From Zygnema cylindricum (lineage: Eukaryota; Streptophyta; Zygnematophyceae; Zygnematales; Zygnemataceae), in NCBI GenBank assembly GCA_037447655.1, contig JBBHKE010002413.1:62001-126000 (forward strand): a stretch of 64,000 nt of DNA. Reading direction: 5' to 3'. Both the position numbers and the translations under genes were made by a program. Of the stretch, positions 43,990 to 56,600 are shown one piece after another; positions within the stretch are counted from its first letter, which is position 1; each line of letters begins with the position of its first letter. The notes beneath the pieces are model-generated. The model had not been told where the DNA came from. It saw only the letters and a program-made list of their open reading frames with translations, and did not search any database.

Positions 43990-46900
43990 GCTCTGCTGCC
44001 AGGTACTGTACTATACTGTACTGTACTGTACTGTCCTGCTGCTGCTTGGCTTGCGGGAGTTGTTATGGACACAGGCTAGGTTTTAGTCCGGCAGACGTAG
44101 AGGTCGTCAGGGAAAGTTTTGCGGAAGGGCGTACACTTGGGCAGATCGGTGCCGGTGAGAATAGTGACGTCGGTCGTTGCGCATGGTTCGGGATGCGGAA
44201 AGTCGCTCTGTTGTAACGTCGACGGCAGTTCTTTCTGCATCTAGATCGCAAGATGTCGTATGGGAACGCAAAGGCGTCGTTCAGCGGTTGAGGCGGCTGT
44301 AACTGCAGCAGATTGTCGCACGAAAGTCGCATGAGAGATTGTTGTTCGAGGTTCTCGCATTATACTTCGCTACGGGCTCTTGAAGGGTGCTGTACGGCCG
44401 AACTCATCCAGGCAGGCGTCTTCTGTTGCAGTAAAGACTGCACAACGCAAGTTATTTGGACGCTCTCAGATTTTGGATGGCTAAAATTTCATCGGCATCG
44501 TACGGCACTGTAGATCTGACAAAAAGTACAGTCAATGTTTTAGCTGTACTATTACTGACCTTTTCTGTACTTTGTGACATTTGCGGCCGCGGAAATAGAA
44601 AACAATGTGGATGCTTTCTGGATGCTTAAATTTTCGTTGCCTACATTGCTCTGACAAATAAGTACAATCCATGCTCAACCCGTACGATTGATTACTAGCC
44701 TGTACTTGGTTACGCTTCCGCCAGCAGGAACTGATAGTGACACTTGCGAACATTAATTACCAACTATTTTTCTCCTTGCCCGCCTGTTTTTTTGTCGGCT
44801 CTTGGCGTGACGCGGGACATGGGACTGACGAATAATATGAGACGGGGCGGGGACGAGTTAAGTCAAGAAGGTACGGAAACCTGTCGTGGAACTGAAAAGG
44901 GTGGCTATGGCCGTACAACTTCAGAGGGAGGTTTTAGCATAGGGAGGTATTAGCCACGTTTATGATTTGGACACTTGGCAGGGGCCAACTGAGGTCTGGT
45001 TTTTACCGCGTTCTATGTACGGCTTTGTTTACTTTTGGTATTTCCCGCCTTTTTTTTAGTTTTTTTTTGTTTGCTTCTGATGATCTGATCCCGCGAAGGA
45101 AGATACGAGACAATGCGCATCAAGGCCAGATATCGTCTTATTAACCTCCATATGTTGTAGACGCAATCTCGACCATCCGATTCTATTTTTTAATGTGCGT
45201 AAAATTGCGTATTTTTGATACGGTGCAGGACAGCTTGGCAGCTATAACTCTCACCGCTCTTGGAAGGAATTTCCATCGGAACGCACTGCAATATGATACG
45301 CGAATTGATATATACACATGACTAGTTTGGTTGGGCGAAAGCGCCGACTTTAGGATACACAAAATATTACCTAAGCCGTACAGGATACTACGAATCTTGT
45401 ACACCGCTATCAGGATCTGACAACAAGTGACTAACCTTGACTTGTCAAAACCTATGTAATGACAAGTGACTGGTTAGATTTTTACGGCAGTTGCAAACCA
45501 CGTCCGTCATGTAATTGCGACAAGCCGACAATGGACCCGGGCCGTCCAAATGTTACGGGAAGTGAACTGTCAAACCACATGTAAACAGAGCGTTAGGCGC
45601 AAGAAACTTCTCCTTCAGTCGAAAGTGTAAGCTCCAAATCAGTCGACAAAGCCTCATCTAGAACCAAGTGTGTGAAAAAACACAACTGGTCACGGGTATT
45701 GTCGACGTATACAATTGTCACAAACGTAAAATCCATGCCCATCATTAGCCACCATGCTCTGTCGAATAAGTGGCCAAGCTCGGGTACGCTGAAAGGGTGA
45801 CGGAGATAACTTTGTGGTACAAAGACGACATGACAGGTGGGGAAAGTTTGTCAAATCCTCTAACATCAAAGGATCGTGAAGGGCAATCACGTTAGTACTT
45901 GTCGAAAGACGGGTCTAAGGTCCCAAAGATCTCCAAAGCAAATGATATAAAAACCTATGTTATGTTATAGTAGTACCGCAAGTATCACCGTTTTACCTCT
46001 AGTATTTTAATGTACTTCCCGGTAGTTTATTGTAGGTGCGACAATGCACCTGTACTTGCTCAAAAAATTATATTCCAGTATGACTGCAATTTCGATTTAA
46101 GTGTGGCAACCGTGTCGCCGAATATCGCTCGAATTGAGATTTTATCAAGTTGGAGTCTCACCATTTATATCGAGGCATATTTTTGGATGCCTTACTCGAT
46201 ACGCGCTATTGGTAGTGGCCTGAAATTGCTATGGAGAGTTTAAACACAATATGCCACCCTGTATTGCGACATATTCTCTTTTTACCTTTCTATAATGAGA
46301 AAATGTTCTTTTGAGTCTAGTGTTGCATATTGACTCCCACCTCATAATGGTGTGTCGAACAAATTGTTTTCTCTGTAATGTTCGGATAACATGTGTTATT
46401 TGCGGTGGGATCTGGTTACAATGTACGGCTGTCGGAACAAGTTCCTCCCTTTAACTCAAAAAAATCCTGTTCCATTTGGCATGTTCTTTTTTTTTTGCTA
46501 ATTTTTTTTTTGGGTTGCCAGTACTCGGTGATTTATGATTGGAAGATGTTACATGTGGTGAACACACATTATATACACTTACAATCCCGTATGATACGTG
46601 TATTTTATGGGGTCATCACATGTAGCGTTTCCAATAGTTTTCTCACTTCTCTCAAATTACTACAAGCAACAGGACTGATGTGCGATGGGGATCTGTACAT
46701 TCACTCCCGTCAGTTAAAGCTTCAACAAACAATGTAAGGAGTAAACGTGTGGCTACAACACAATTTTTGACCACAAAAACAACGGGACACAAAGAAGCAA
46801 TGAGGGAAAATAGACAAGTTTCAACCTTTACGACCTCTGTTTGCGTGAAATCAAGAAAACCTACATGTTCCATATTTACACCATCCCTGTTTAAGTCATT

Positions 46901-47582
46901 TTCGAGTAACTTTCTATATTCGAACCAATTGGTCATCTTGCAGATGATGGTCATGACAAAGAAACACAAAAGAGGAAAAAAAGAGGGTGGGAGATGCAAA
47001 ACACGAATTAGACTCACAAAAATAGAAAAAAAAATACTAACTGTTGGTCATGTATACGTCATGTTACGTTTAAGTCATGTTACTTCACATCAGAAACAGT
47101 TCAGCCATGTGCAATTTTTTTTTGCTTCTGAAGAAGAAGGCAACGAAATAGACATAGGCACTTCACTTGTCAAGGGAACTGCCCAACGAGAAGTAATCGA
47201 AACTTTATTTGCTTTTGCCATCTGTAAAACCAAATTGGTTGCAATGTTGAATACAAAAATGTTGCTCTAATTAACTGCACAATACATTTGCCCGGAAAAT
47301 AAAGAGAATTACAAGAGTAAACTGTAATGATGGGAGAATCACATCCACTTAAAGCTGACGAAAAAAAACAGTCCCACCCACGATCCTCACAACTGTTCCA
47401 TGGCATCACTTACCACAAAATAGTTACAGGAGACCAAAAAAAAAGTTGGTGCCACAAGAAAATTTGCTAGCGGCTTGAAAACTTCAAGAAGCCTTGTAAC
47501 GACAAGAATGTGGCTTGATATTTGCAGATTCCTGCCTCCACTTCAAAGTAATAACTCCATTCACTCATATCATTCTGTCACC
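43990..47582. other. Intergenic region between the GT8 and TIM10 genes
   Basis: A (TACTG)n run lies at about 44002-44034, upstream of the GT8 gene. The rest is AT-rich with only weak open frames. The longest is 196 codons on the plus strand (46680-47270), with no recognisable domain. A segment around 45697-45722 resembles part of element B (12660-12690). No gene is supported. Confidence 0.4.
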
Positions 47583-49823
47583 TTACATTCCCGGTCTTGT
47601 ATTGGCCCCTAACAAAGCGCCCACAATACCTGTCACCTGCATGAAAGATTGAAACGGGTGCATAAGAGATAAAACATTTTATTTATTAGGAGTAGGGTCG
47701 CATTAAATTGAGCATATCCCCAACCATCATTTAAAGAAATACATAACATCAGGTTGACTAAGTAGAGTCAGAGAACATGGAGACGGTAATATATCACACA
47801 TCGTGACTCTCGTAACTATTTTACGCAGTACAACGGGTGACTCTCAGTCAGCTAGCTATAATAAACTTGAAACTTGTGGCATTTGCAGAAAAAGTGGTAT
47901 TCGTAAGGAAGTTACAACAGCAGTTACCTCAAATTGTAATCATAAAAATTGTCCAGGATATGAAATTTCCTATTGTTAGCACCAAATCTAGACAAAAACG
48001 ACCTGGAATGAGTAGTGAAGAATTATAGGCATAACAATCGACATAACACCAAAAACCTCTAAGCACCAAGAAAGGATGAATGCACTGCAAGCACTTTCTC
48101 TCTGCCGGAAAACAGTGAACACATTATATTTTCTGTTCAATGAAGTCATTTTGCAGTCTTAACTAATTGCTCTTCCTCAATTTTACTTCTATACACTAAA
48201 CCGACGACAAATTGGCACATGAGCAGTGCATCAATTCTGGGTTTTCCTTGCGCTCTTGCCTTTGCTATTGTTTAGGCCAACCAAACTTTCACTATTTGAG
48301 GCATTTATATAAAAGAAGAGAATTTGAGCAAGCGGGTCGAATCACAGAGACAAATTCCTTCAAAAAAAGTAAGATAGTAGAACACATCCGTATCATTCTA
48401 CTTCCAAGCCAGCAGAGAACAGTCATTAAAGATGTCGCCCGCTAAGCTTTGACCACAGTTAAAGTACGGAACAAATACCTGCCAATATTTGGCAACACAT
48501 CGGTCAATACAACTGTTCTCTCCAAGGTTTAACTCTCCCTCTTTGAATCTGCATTCCCATTCAACATTTAAACGACAACATTTTAGCGACTCACAGATGT
48601 GGCAATAGACAGCAGTGTTGTTTTACTGTCCATCACGACTGAATCCTACAATAGTCGATACAAGAAGCCATAAGAAAAAGAATTTGCAATTGTTGCCATT
48701 CTTGATAATTTGACCAAACACTCACCTTTTCTCCACACATTTGTCAAAGCAGTTCGCCACAAGTCTACATAGAACCAACCCACAGACCATGCCCACATGA
48801 GACTACAAACAAAAAGAGGTTTGTGGCAAAGTGAAAACATTTGGCTTAGCAATGTAAGCTAATGACCAAAAACAACAGGTAAGGCTTGCAAATTCAAATG
48901 AATGGAAAGAAAATGTGAAGGGCCACATCCATTAAAACATAGCATCCAAACTACAGATGTCTCCAACGCACAACTTTCAAGGCAAGAGGAAAAAGGAGAA
49001 ACAGGATGGAGCTGTGGGAGGAAAGGCGAATGTATGTGTGAGGGAGAGGGAGAGGGAGAGGGGGAGGGGGAGGGGGAGAGGGAGGGGGAGGGGAGGTTTG
49101 CCAAATACTAAGCTTACGATCCAACAATTACAATGATGACAATTTAAAGGAAAATACTAGGCGGTTTGTCAAAAAAAATAAAAAAATGCGGAATCCTCGG
49201 ATCAAGGGCATGGAAGGAGCTGCACCGGTGATACTCCTAAAGCTAAGATGACATCCTTAGATTCTTTAAACTACTTCCAGCAGAAAAAAGAAAATGCTTT
49301 TTCGGACTCACCCGTTAAACAATCCAACTCTGTACTCCATTTCTTGCTGAGCCATCATGAATATCTGAGAGAACAGTTTATACAATTTTTATTTTTTTAA
49401 TAACATCGAACAAACTCCTGTGAATTCGTGAAAATGTCCTTCTAGACAATGTTCTTTCAAGCTCATATTCAGGGAGCAGTTTCAGCTGAGTTTCCATTTT
49501 TTTGACGTTTCCAATACTAAAAGGGGGAAAAAAAAAAAATGGACGGCTTCACAAAGGTGAAATTGATTCATCAAATAAGAAAATTGACTCATTAAATAAG
49601 AGAAATTGAACAGCTAAAACTATCAACAGCAATTCATACAATCTATGCGTTTCACATTTATCTGTCTTCGAGCATCAAATACCATGATAACTAAATACTT
49701 CATAAGTCATATTCCTAACTCTAAACAAACCTAAAACAATCCATTATCAAACATCCTTAATCATAAAACCCTACTCACCGCTTCCTTGTCCAAAGGAACA
49801 CCCTCAGCCTGTCCTTGTGACAT
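47583..49823 (-). CDS. TIM10: Mitochondrial import chaperone Tim10, 5 exons
   Basis: Small Tim chaperone of the mitochondrial intermembrane space. With Tim9 it forms a hexamer that carries hydrophobic carrier precursors to the TIM22 complex. Exons: 49823-49779, 49364-49312, 48764-48726, 48548-48479, 47636-47583, totalling 261 nt and 86 residues. Phases 0, 2, 2 and 0 all join correctly. The twin CX3C motif is complete: Cys38-FDK-Cys42 and Cys59-IDR-Cys63, separated by 16 residues as in Tim10. IFMMAQQEMEYRVGLFN and FKEGELNLGENSCIDRCVAK are close to plant Tim10. The start MSQGQAEGVPLDKEA gives a normal N-terminus with no presequence, as expected for this protein. The intron at 49311-48765 contains a GGGAGA tract (49041-49097). 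Confidence 0.93.
49041..49097. repeat. GGGAGA purine tract in a TIM10 intron
   Basis: About 57 bp of GAGGGA/GGGGGA repeats between TIM10 exons 2 and 3. Confidence 0.85.
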
Positions 49824-50303
49824 GGCTTCAAAAAAGTGTCACTTTAACACGTCAGCACAAGAATTTGTTTTTTAGTTTTAAAGAAATAGGTTTTAAGTAT
49901 GTGCTGTATCAAAGGAAAATACGGCAGTCAAAATCACAAGGAAACAAAATCTTTGGCGGAAGTTATTATACTTTATTAAGGCTTGGCTTAAAACTGAGAG
50001 AAAGTGAGAAAAATGTGAGAAGTTCCGAGGAATGTAAGAGAACGTTCCCATGTAACTGTAACTCTTACCACTTGCGTTTTTTAGGGAAGATTTTTCGTGG
50101 TAGTCTTTTTCCGAGTTCCGATGTTCGAAAACGAAATCGTTAGAGTACGAACCTAAACGGTCGGTTAACGGTTAACAATTTTGGAGCGTGACAAAACTCG
50201 GTCGGGCGTCGGTTACTCAGATTTTGAAAAAAAAAAAACGGTCGGTTTCGGGTATGATTTTTTTTTACTTTTGCGACCTCTGATGTGTGTACGTCACATT
50301 GTT

Positions 50304-50365
50304 AGTGTTGTGTATCGGGTAAAAATTTATCGAATATCGGCAAGGGGTCTTCGATACACAACACT
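50304..50365. mobile_element. 62-bp inverted-repeat MITE
   Basis: AGTGTTGTGTATCG at 50304 and CGATACACAACACT ending at 50365, with CGAATATCGGC inside. It shares ends and inner sequence with the element at 35294-38266. Confidence 0.7.
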
Positions 50366-51077
50366 GCTTTGACATTGTAGACGTGGAGGCTTCCATCAAA
50401 GTGTTGGCCTTTTTCGGATCTTCTCTCTCCGACTTCCCATGGCCATGTAGTCCACCTCCATTTTGAGGATCCATTAATCCTCTGCAAGTCGTCCTTCTCT
50501 CAAATGTCGACGAAGAAAGAGAAATTTTGGTTAGTGAAGTAGTCCAGTAATGCCTTGAATTAAACCTTTTTAAGGTTGGTTTATTGTTTTTAATGGGTTG
50601 TGGTGTACATGCCTAATATAGAGAAAAACCTTATTTTAGACCCAGTTTTTTGTTTGTTTTCTTTCACCGGTGAACAAATCGAAGGAGATCGAGTTGTCGC
50701 GAGAGGTGTTGTGGACTGCCCGTAAAAAAGCTAGTGGTGATAAAAATACATTGTTGAGATACCTTTGTAGTAACTATGCAATTTGAATTATGCGAGAGTA
50801 GTCGACTCCATATGCGGGAATTCCAAATTTCACGTCATGCTTGATTGCAAGAAGTTTTATAAAATGCTTTAATGAGTTTTTTGTGAATAACTCAGCCAAA
50901 AGTACACAATCTAATACAAATTTGTAGTTTCCTAATTGTTTTTTTAGTATTTGTTCCACAACTAGGTTTCATTTTTCTACGGGTGTTATAATTTTGTAAT
51001 GTGATGGTGATTTTCTATTCACTCCATGTCCCTTATTGCATTAGCCGCCGAGGGGTACAGACAAGTATGGAATGTCT

Positions 51078-51193
51078 TTGGTGAGCAAGGAGGTGACCTT
51101 ACCTACAGTTATCTTACGATTGTCATGATCAAGGCTTGGTGAGCAAAAAGGGCGACCATACCCATAGTTAGCTTACAATTGCCATGACCAAGT
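51078..51193. repeat. 58-bp tandem duplication
   Basis: Two diverged copies starting TTGGTGAGCAA at 51078 and 51136 and ending near CATGAYCAAG. Confidence 0.75.
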
Positions 51194-53004
51194 TATTGAC
51201 AATAATTTGGTGTGATAAAAGCATGATATATTGTTTGTCCTGATAACTTTGTATGTCCATAATCTAAAAAATTGGCTTTGAAGGATGACTCGCGCCACCA
51301 CACGGATAAAGAACCGACTTCGAGTAAACTCAAAAGAGGCTCTCCAACAAATCACGAAGGTATAAGTCTTGAATTATGTTAAGTATGGAGAAAAACTCAT
51401 TTACATTTAAAAGGAATATGTTCACATTTAAATGGAATATGCAAGTGATTTGTCTTGTTAGTCAGGTTATAGTTAAGGGGTCACAAAGAAATAAAAAACA
51501 CTTGTAACTCGTGCTCAACTTAAATATGGTTTTTTTTATTTCGTTGTACAATTGAATGTATTATTGTATCATCTATCATTCTATATTTATGTACTTTATG
51601 TAACTTGTGTATCTTACTCTATCTAGCCTCTTACCTATGCATGTGTACTTTGCAACAACATCATTCAATATTTGCATGCTTAATTGTTGTCGTATATCAT
51701 ATTGACACTTGCTCATATACACCCCCTACTCGATTAGACTTGCTTTGCTTTTCATATGTATGTGTCGTTCCATATCCGGTGGTTCATCGATTTTCTTGTG
51801 GTGAATCGAAACGTGCGACAATGTGTCGCAAATCGCTGTCAAAGTTAAAAATGCGAAGTAAAAATTGCGTTACACCTCAAGCATGCTGTTGGGCGATGTC
51901 CCATATCGCCTTAGATCGTCTGTCATTGGGTTATAGAGGTTATCAGTTTACGTCGTGTATCAACTCTGATTGTGGATTGCGGTGATGTCATGTATTGCAT
52001 GCAAATGCACTTTCTATAATTCCGATGACTTCTCTATTCGAACGTCATTTGATATACAACGAAAACATCTAAGTTAAGATGGTTTAAGCTTAATTTCGTA
52101 TGTAGATTTTGTTACGAGTATTATTTCGTTGTTGTTTTTGCGTTTATTAACTTTTTCAATGTCTTTGGTTGCCTTCACGTGCTTGTTACTTCGTTCCATC
52201 CTGATTTTCCTTTTTCTTCACACCCACCTGCGTCCTGTCTTTCAATTTGATTTCTGCCTTCATTTTTTTTTTTGTTCCCATGTACTCTGACTCATAGTTG
52301 TGACATACACTATACAGATGGCACGCACTTGATACATTTCTATGACAAGACGTTTTAAACATCAATTCAATAATTTCCATTCTATTTCAGTGCGCCTAAT
52401 ATCAACTTTTGATTTGTGGAAATGACCTTTAGCTTCCATTTTACCCCCGAATTTGATTTAAAGCTCTACAAAAATCTCATTTTTAATTTCGCCATTTTTG
52501 TTTGAACAATCTTGCTTTCAATTGTTCGAGGGGTTGCATTTAAGCATTTAATCACATCAAAGAAAAAATTCCACAATTTTAATAAATTCCAAAAAAAGAA
52601 AATGAAGCAATTCAATCAAGGCAGAGAAAGGAGCAATATGAACCATTATAAATACATAAATAAAGAAATCAATATATCAGTAAGTTGACGAAGAAACAAA
52701 TAAATGAATAAATGACTACATGAATGATGAAAAAATGAATAAATGATTAAATAAATAACCAAGTGAATAAATAGATATGAAAATAAATAAATAAATCGTT
52801 TCCTGACATTGAGCTATGCATAAAGAGTGCTCAACTGCCAGATTCACACACGGAGAATTTAACACAGTCATTTGAGAAAACAGAGACACGTGGCTTTCAG
52901 GACAGATTTGACTTCTGCAAAAAGCGGAGAATTGTGGCTCTCTTGCAGAGAAAAACGACCAATAATCATGTATCTAACAAGAACTCGTCCATACAAAGAC
53001 GTAG

Positions 53005-53235
53005 GGAGGGGGGGGGAAGGAGGGAGGGAGGGAGTGAGGGAATAAGAGAGGAGGGAGGGAAGGGGTGGGAGGGAGCGAGTGAGGATGGGAAGGGGAGAGA
53101 GGGAGGATGAGCAAGGGAAAGAGGGAGGGATTTGCAGGGAGGAAGGGAGGGGAAGGGAGGAAGAGAAAGAATGGGAGAGGTAGAAAAGAGTGCAGGGAAG
53201 AGAAAATAAAAGGGGGGGGAAAGGAGGGAAGGGAC
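53005..53235. repeat. Homopurine GGGA-rich tract
   Basis: Near-continuous purines on the plus strand. Minus-strand Ser/Pro/Leu open frames here are artefacts. Confidence 0.85.
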
Positions 53236-53667
53236 GGGGTTGAGAAGACCTTCACTCCGGAACATTCCCTAACAATTACAATATGAGTGTTAGCTTTTCC
53301 AGTTGACAGTGCGGTTTTGGGGAAAACTTTTCGAGGATGAAATTACATCACCAAGGTTTTGGCAAAAACTCTGTGGTTTTGAAGTGATTTCTTTAAGAAT
53401 CGTAAAACTACTGTACAAAAAGAGCTGCAACAACGAGTTCAACACTTAGTGCCGTAGGAGAATTTTGCGTATGGATTTCTTTTACCAAATTCCACTCTGT
53501 CTAAAAACAGGGAGATCGCCTTAAACATTTTTTTCAAGGCTTCGTATAGGAAGAAAATCCAGTCATATGATTTTGTACATACTGACCTGACAATAAAAAT
53601 TTGCTAAGTGCATAAGATCTAAAGATTGCATCAAGAATCTATCCTAGTAATCCACTGTGAGTCTATT

Positions 53668-56600
53668 TTAAGCTGAAGCAGGGACTTTTTCAGGAGCCTC
53701 GGCAACCTTAGCAATGGTTTGACTGTCAACGGCCAGTCCCATTGCATGGAGACCGTTGTCCACATACAGTGTGACACCAGTGATGGCCGAAGCCAGAGGA
53801 CAGCTGATGAAGGCAGCAGTTGCACCTACTTCGTCTGCAGGTAAAAGAGCAATAGAATTAAAATCACATTAAGTAAAAAGTCATGAGATGTCTCAAAGAT
53901 CATCATAAAGATCATCATAAGAGCAGTATCATTATCACGTGTATGCTTACTCGTAAGTGACGGTACAATGTGTAACAATTTTGCAAACGATATTCAGCAA
54001 GAATACTAAGGAAACTGTAAAAATTTATGCACTCAGAGAAGCACAACAAATCCAAATTTCGCAGTTTCACACTTTTGAAAAAGTGAAAAGTTAAAAATAT
54101 TTAAGATTAATAATGGCAAGGCCACAGTTTGTGCCAGGCAGACTAGCAAACATGGTGGTTGCACAAACTCCTCTAGCAACAAAATTAAACCGTAGATTTT
54201 ACGTGCGATAACAATTGGAATGCTAAATACTGTTACCGCATAATGTACTCGTACTGTACGAATACCTGCATAGTACAAGTATTGTACAGGGTAGCGGTAA
54301 TAACATTTCCAATTGTTCTTGCACATTAAACCTATGAATTAAACAGAGATAATCCAGCCCATTCTCAATGTTTCCTACTCCAGGCACAAAAATGCCCACC
54401 AGAGCTACACTGTCCCATTATTAATGTGTAAGGATTTATTACTATTTATGCGAACTTAGAATATAAAATAAAAATAGAACAAAGAGACATGGCAGATTCC
54501 CAAACAGTCTTGTTAACACTTTCATGGTTTTCGGCCAGAAATAGTCGCGACCAAATGGTCTTATTTACTCTGGGCATGTTTAACAATGGGCATGTACTCT
54601 GGGCATTTATGTGCCTCTAAAGGAAGAGAGCACAATAACCTTTAATACTTGTTATAACATCAGGAACTCTTAAAACCAAAAGCATCTGCCAAATCATATA
54701 AATGACCACCCTTGTACAATGTAGTGGTTTAGGAGTGTGCTTACAAGGATCAAGCTCCTTAGCAAGTGGCGCATTGGCAGTTGAATAGTTGATCATATCA
54801 TCAATGAAACCGATTGCTTTGGCTGCTCGGCTTCTCAAAGGACCTGACTCATCACCCAGATGAACTCAATGGATTAGTCCAACTTTGGAACAATGGTTTT
54901 CCGGGTTTTCTCGCATTTCCACACTCGCATTCTCCAGTAGGATAAGCCTCTTTTAGAGGCTAGATGTGAGCCAAAGCAACACTTTTAAAAAGCATTGCCC
55001 ACAGGAAAAATGCCAAAACAAGTACAACATCCATGTTGTCTCCAAGAATCAAATACTATGGATGGAAAGAGTAGAGTCCTTGTCAAATCAGGAAAGCAAG
55101 ATAAAAGCACATAACATGGACAAATATTCTCCACAAGTCATAAAAGCCGGCACTACTGTGGCCCACGCTACATTACTTCTAAGCCTGAAAAATTGGCACC
55201 TCATATTCTTACGTACCTTGCTGGTAATGGACAGAGTAACAGCAACAATAATGTAGGCCATAAAGATTGGAAAGAGCTCAAGTATCTTGCTGGTAGTGGA
55301 CAAATTAATAGCATATAAGAATGATTGCCGTAAAGCTTTAAAAATACCTCTCACCTGCTGAAATGGTGTTCACACGGACATTCCACTTCCTTCCAGCCTC
55401 CCAGGCCAACACCTTTGTGTCACTCTCAAGTGCTGCCTTAGCAGAGCTCATTCCTCCTCCATATCTGTAGAGGAAAAATACTGCCGTTTTTAGTGTTACT
55501 ACAACCCAAAAATAAACACCAAACTTGTGGTTTCACTTTGCAACAGCGAAACCGAGAAAAATCTATACTCAAGATGAATTTGGTTTTGACATCATAACCA
55601 TGAAACTAGTTAACCTTGAGGGGATTCACCAAATCTGAAGCTTTAACACAATAAAAGTGAAACCCAGAGGTTTCCAACTTAGAGATTTTACCAAAACGCA
55701 AGGCTTTACATTACAAAATTTAAACAAAATCAATCCAACTAAATTAGAGAGCATTTATTGAACCTGGATTTTGCATTATTAAAAAAGATCAAGGCTACTC
55801 ATTGTGGTTCAAAAAGCTGTGCTATTAAAATAGCTGTTCTATCTTGGGAAAAAGAAAACCCACAGGAGTATACAGGCCATACAACTACAGTCTTAGTTAC
55901 TACGGAGACTCTAACTGAAAGATCAAAGACAATCAGAAGCTTAAGTATGCAAAAAAAATAAAATGATCAACCAGAGAGTCTGTACAGTGTAAAAAAAATG
56001 ATCAACAAGAGAGTCCAGACAATAAAAAAAATCAGACATTAACATGCTCATTCATAGGCAGTGAAGATAACTGCCCCTTGCCTTGCCAAATGTCAGCAAG
56101 GGGACTGATTTAGGACACAAGGATAAAAGGCGTACCCTGGAATTGCTCTTTCAGAAGCAATGTAGGTGAGGGATACAGCTGAGCCTCCTGTACATCCAAA
56201 GGGAAAAACATTGACATGACGGTCAATGACTTGCCCTTGAGGGAAGGAAACCGTTTTAAATATTTTACCTTCCACCACTACTACCTACAATTCTTGTAAT
56301 AAACCTCATTTAAGCCTTCCACATAGCTTGTTAAACTCATAATATAGTCTTACAGTTGGCCCAGATCTGATGTCACCTGTGAATGCTAGACCTTAAATGA
56401 TTAAGCGGGGAAGTAGATGTGCTGTATCCATTTCACATACCTTCATTCATTATAGGTCCAAATTTTTGCAGAAGCGCAACAAAACTGTATGTTGAAGCAG
56501 ATAAAGCCGCAAGATATCCTTTTCGAGAAGTTTCTAATAAAGGCTTTTGGACCTGTATGAATTTAAGACACGAGCCAGAACAGTCAAGCTTGCTTAATAA

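Larger units (their letters stand above)
49824..53667. other. Intergenic region between the TIM10 and ENR genes
   Basis: Contains the MITE at 50304-50365, a 58-bp tandem duplication (51078-51135 and 51136-51193), an (AAATA/AATG)n stretch (52650-52800) and a GGGA-rich tract (53005-53235). A 61-codon minus frame (50959-50774) has a protein-like composition but no recognised family. No gene is supported. Confidence 0.4.

Noticed and set aside
46680-47270. 196-codon plus-strand open frame
   Set aside because: No domain, no convincing start or splice context, and the opposite strand is also partly open. Not called as a gene without transcript support.
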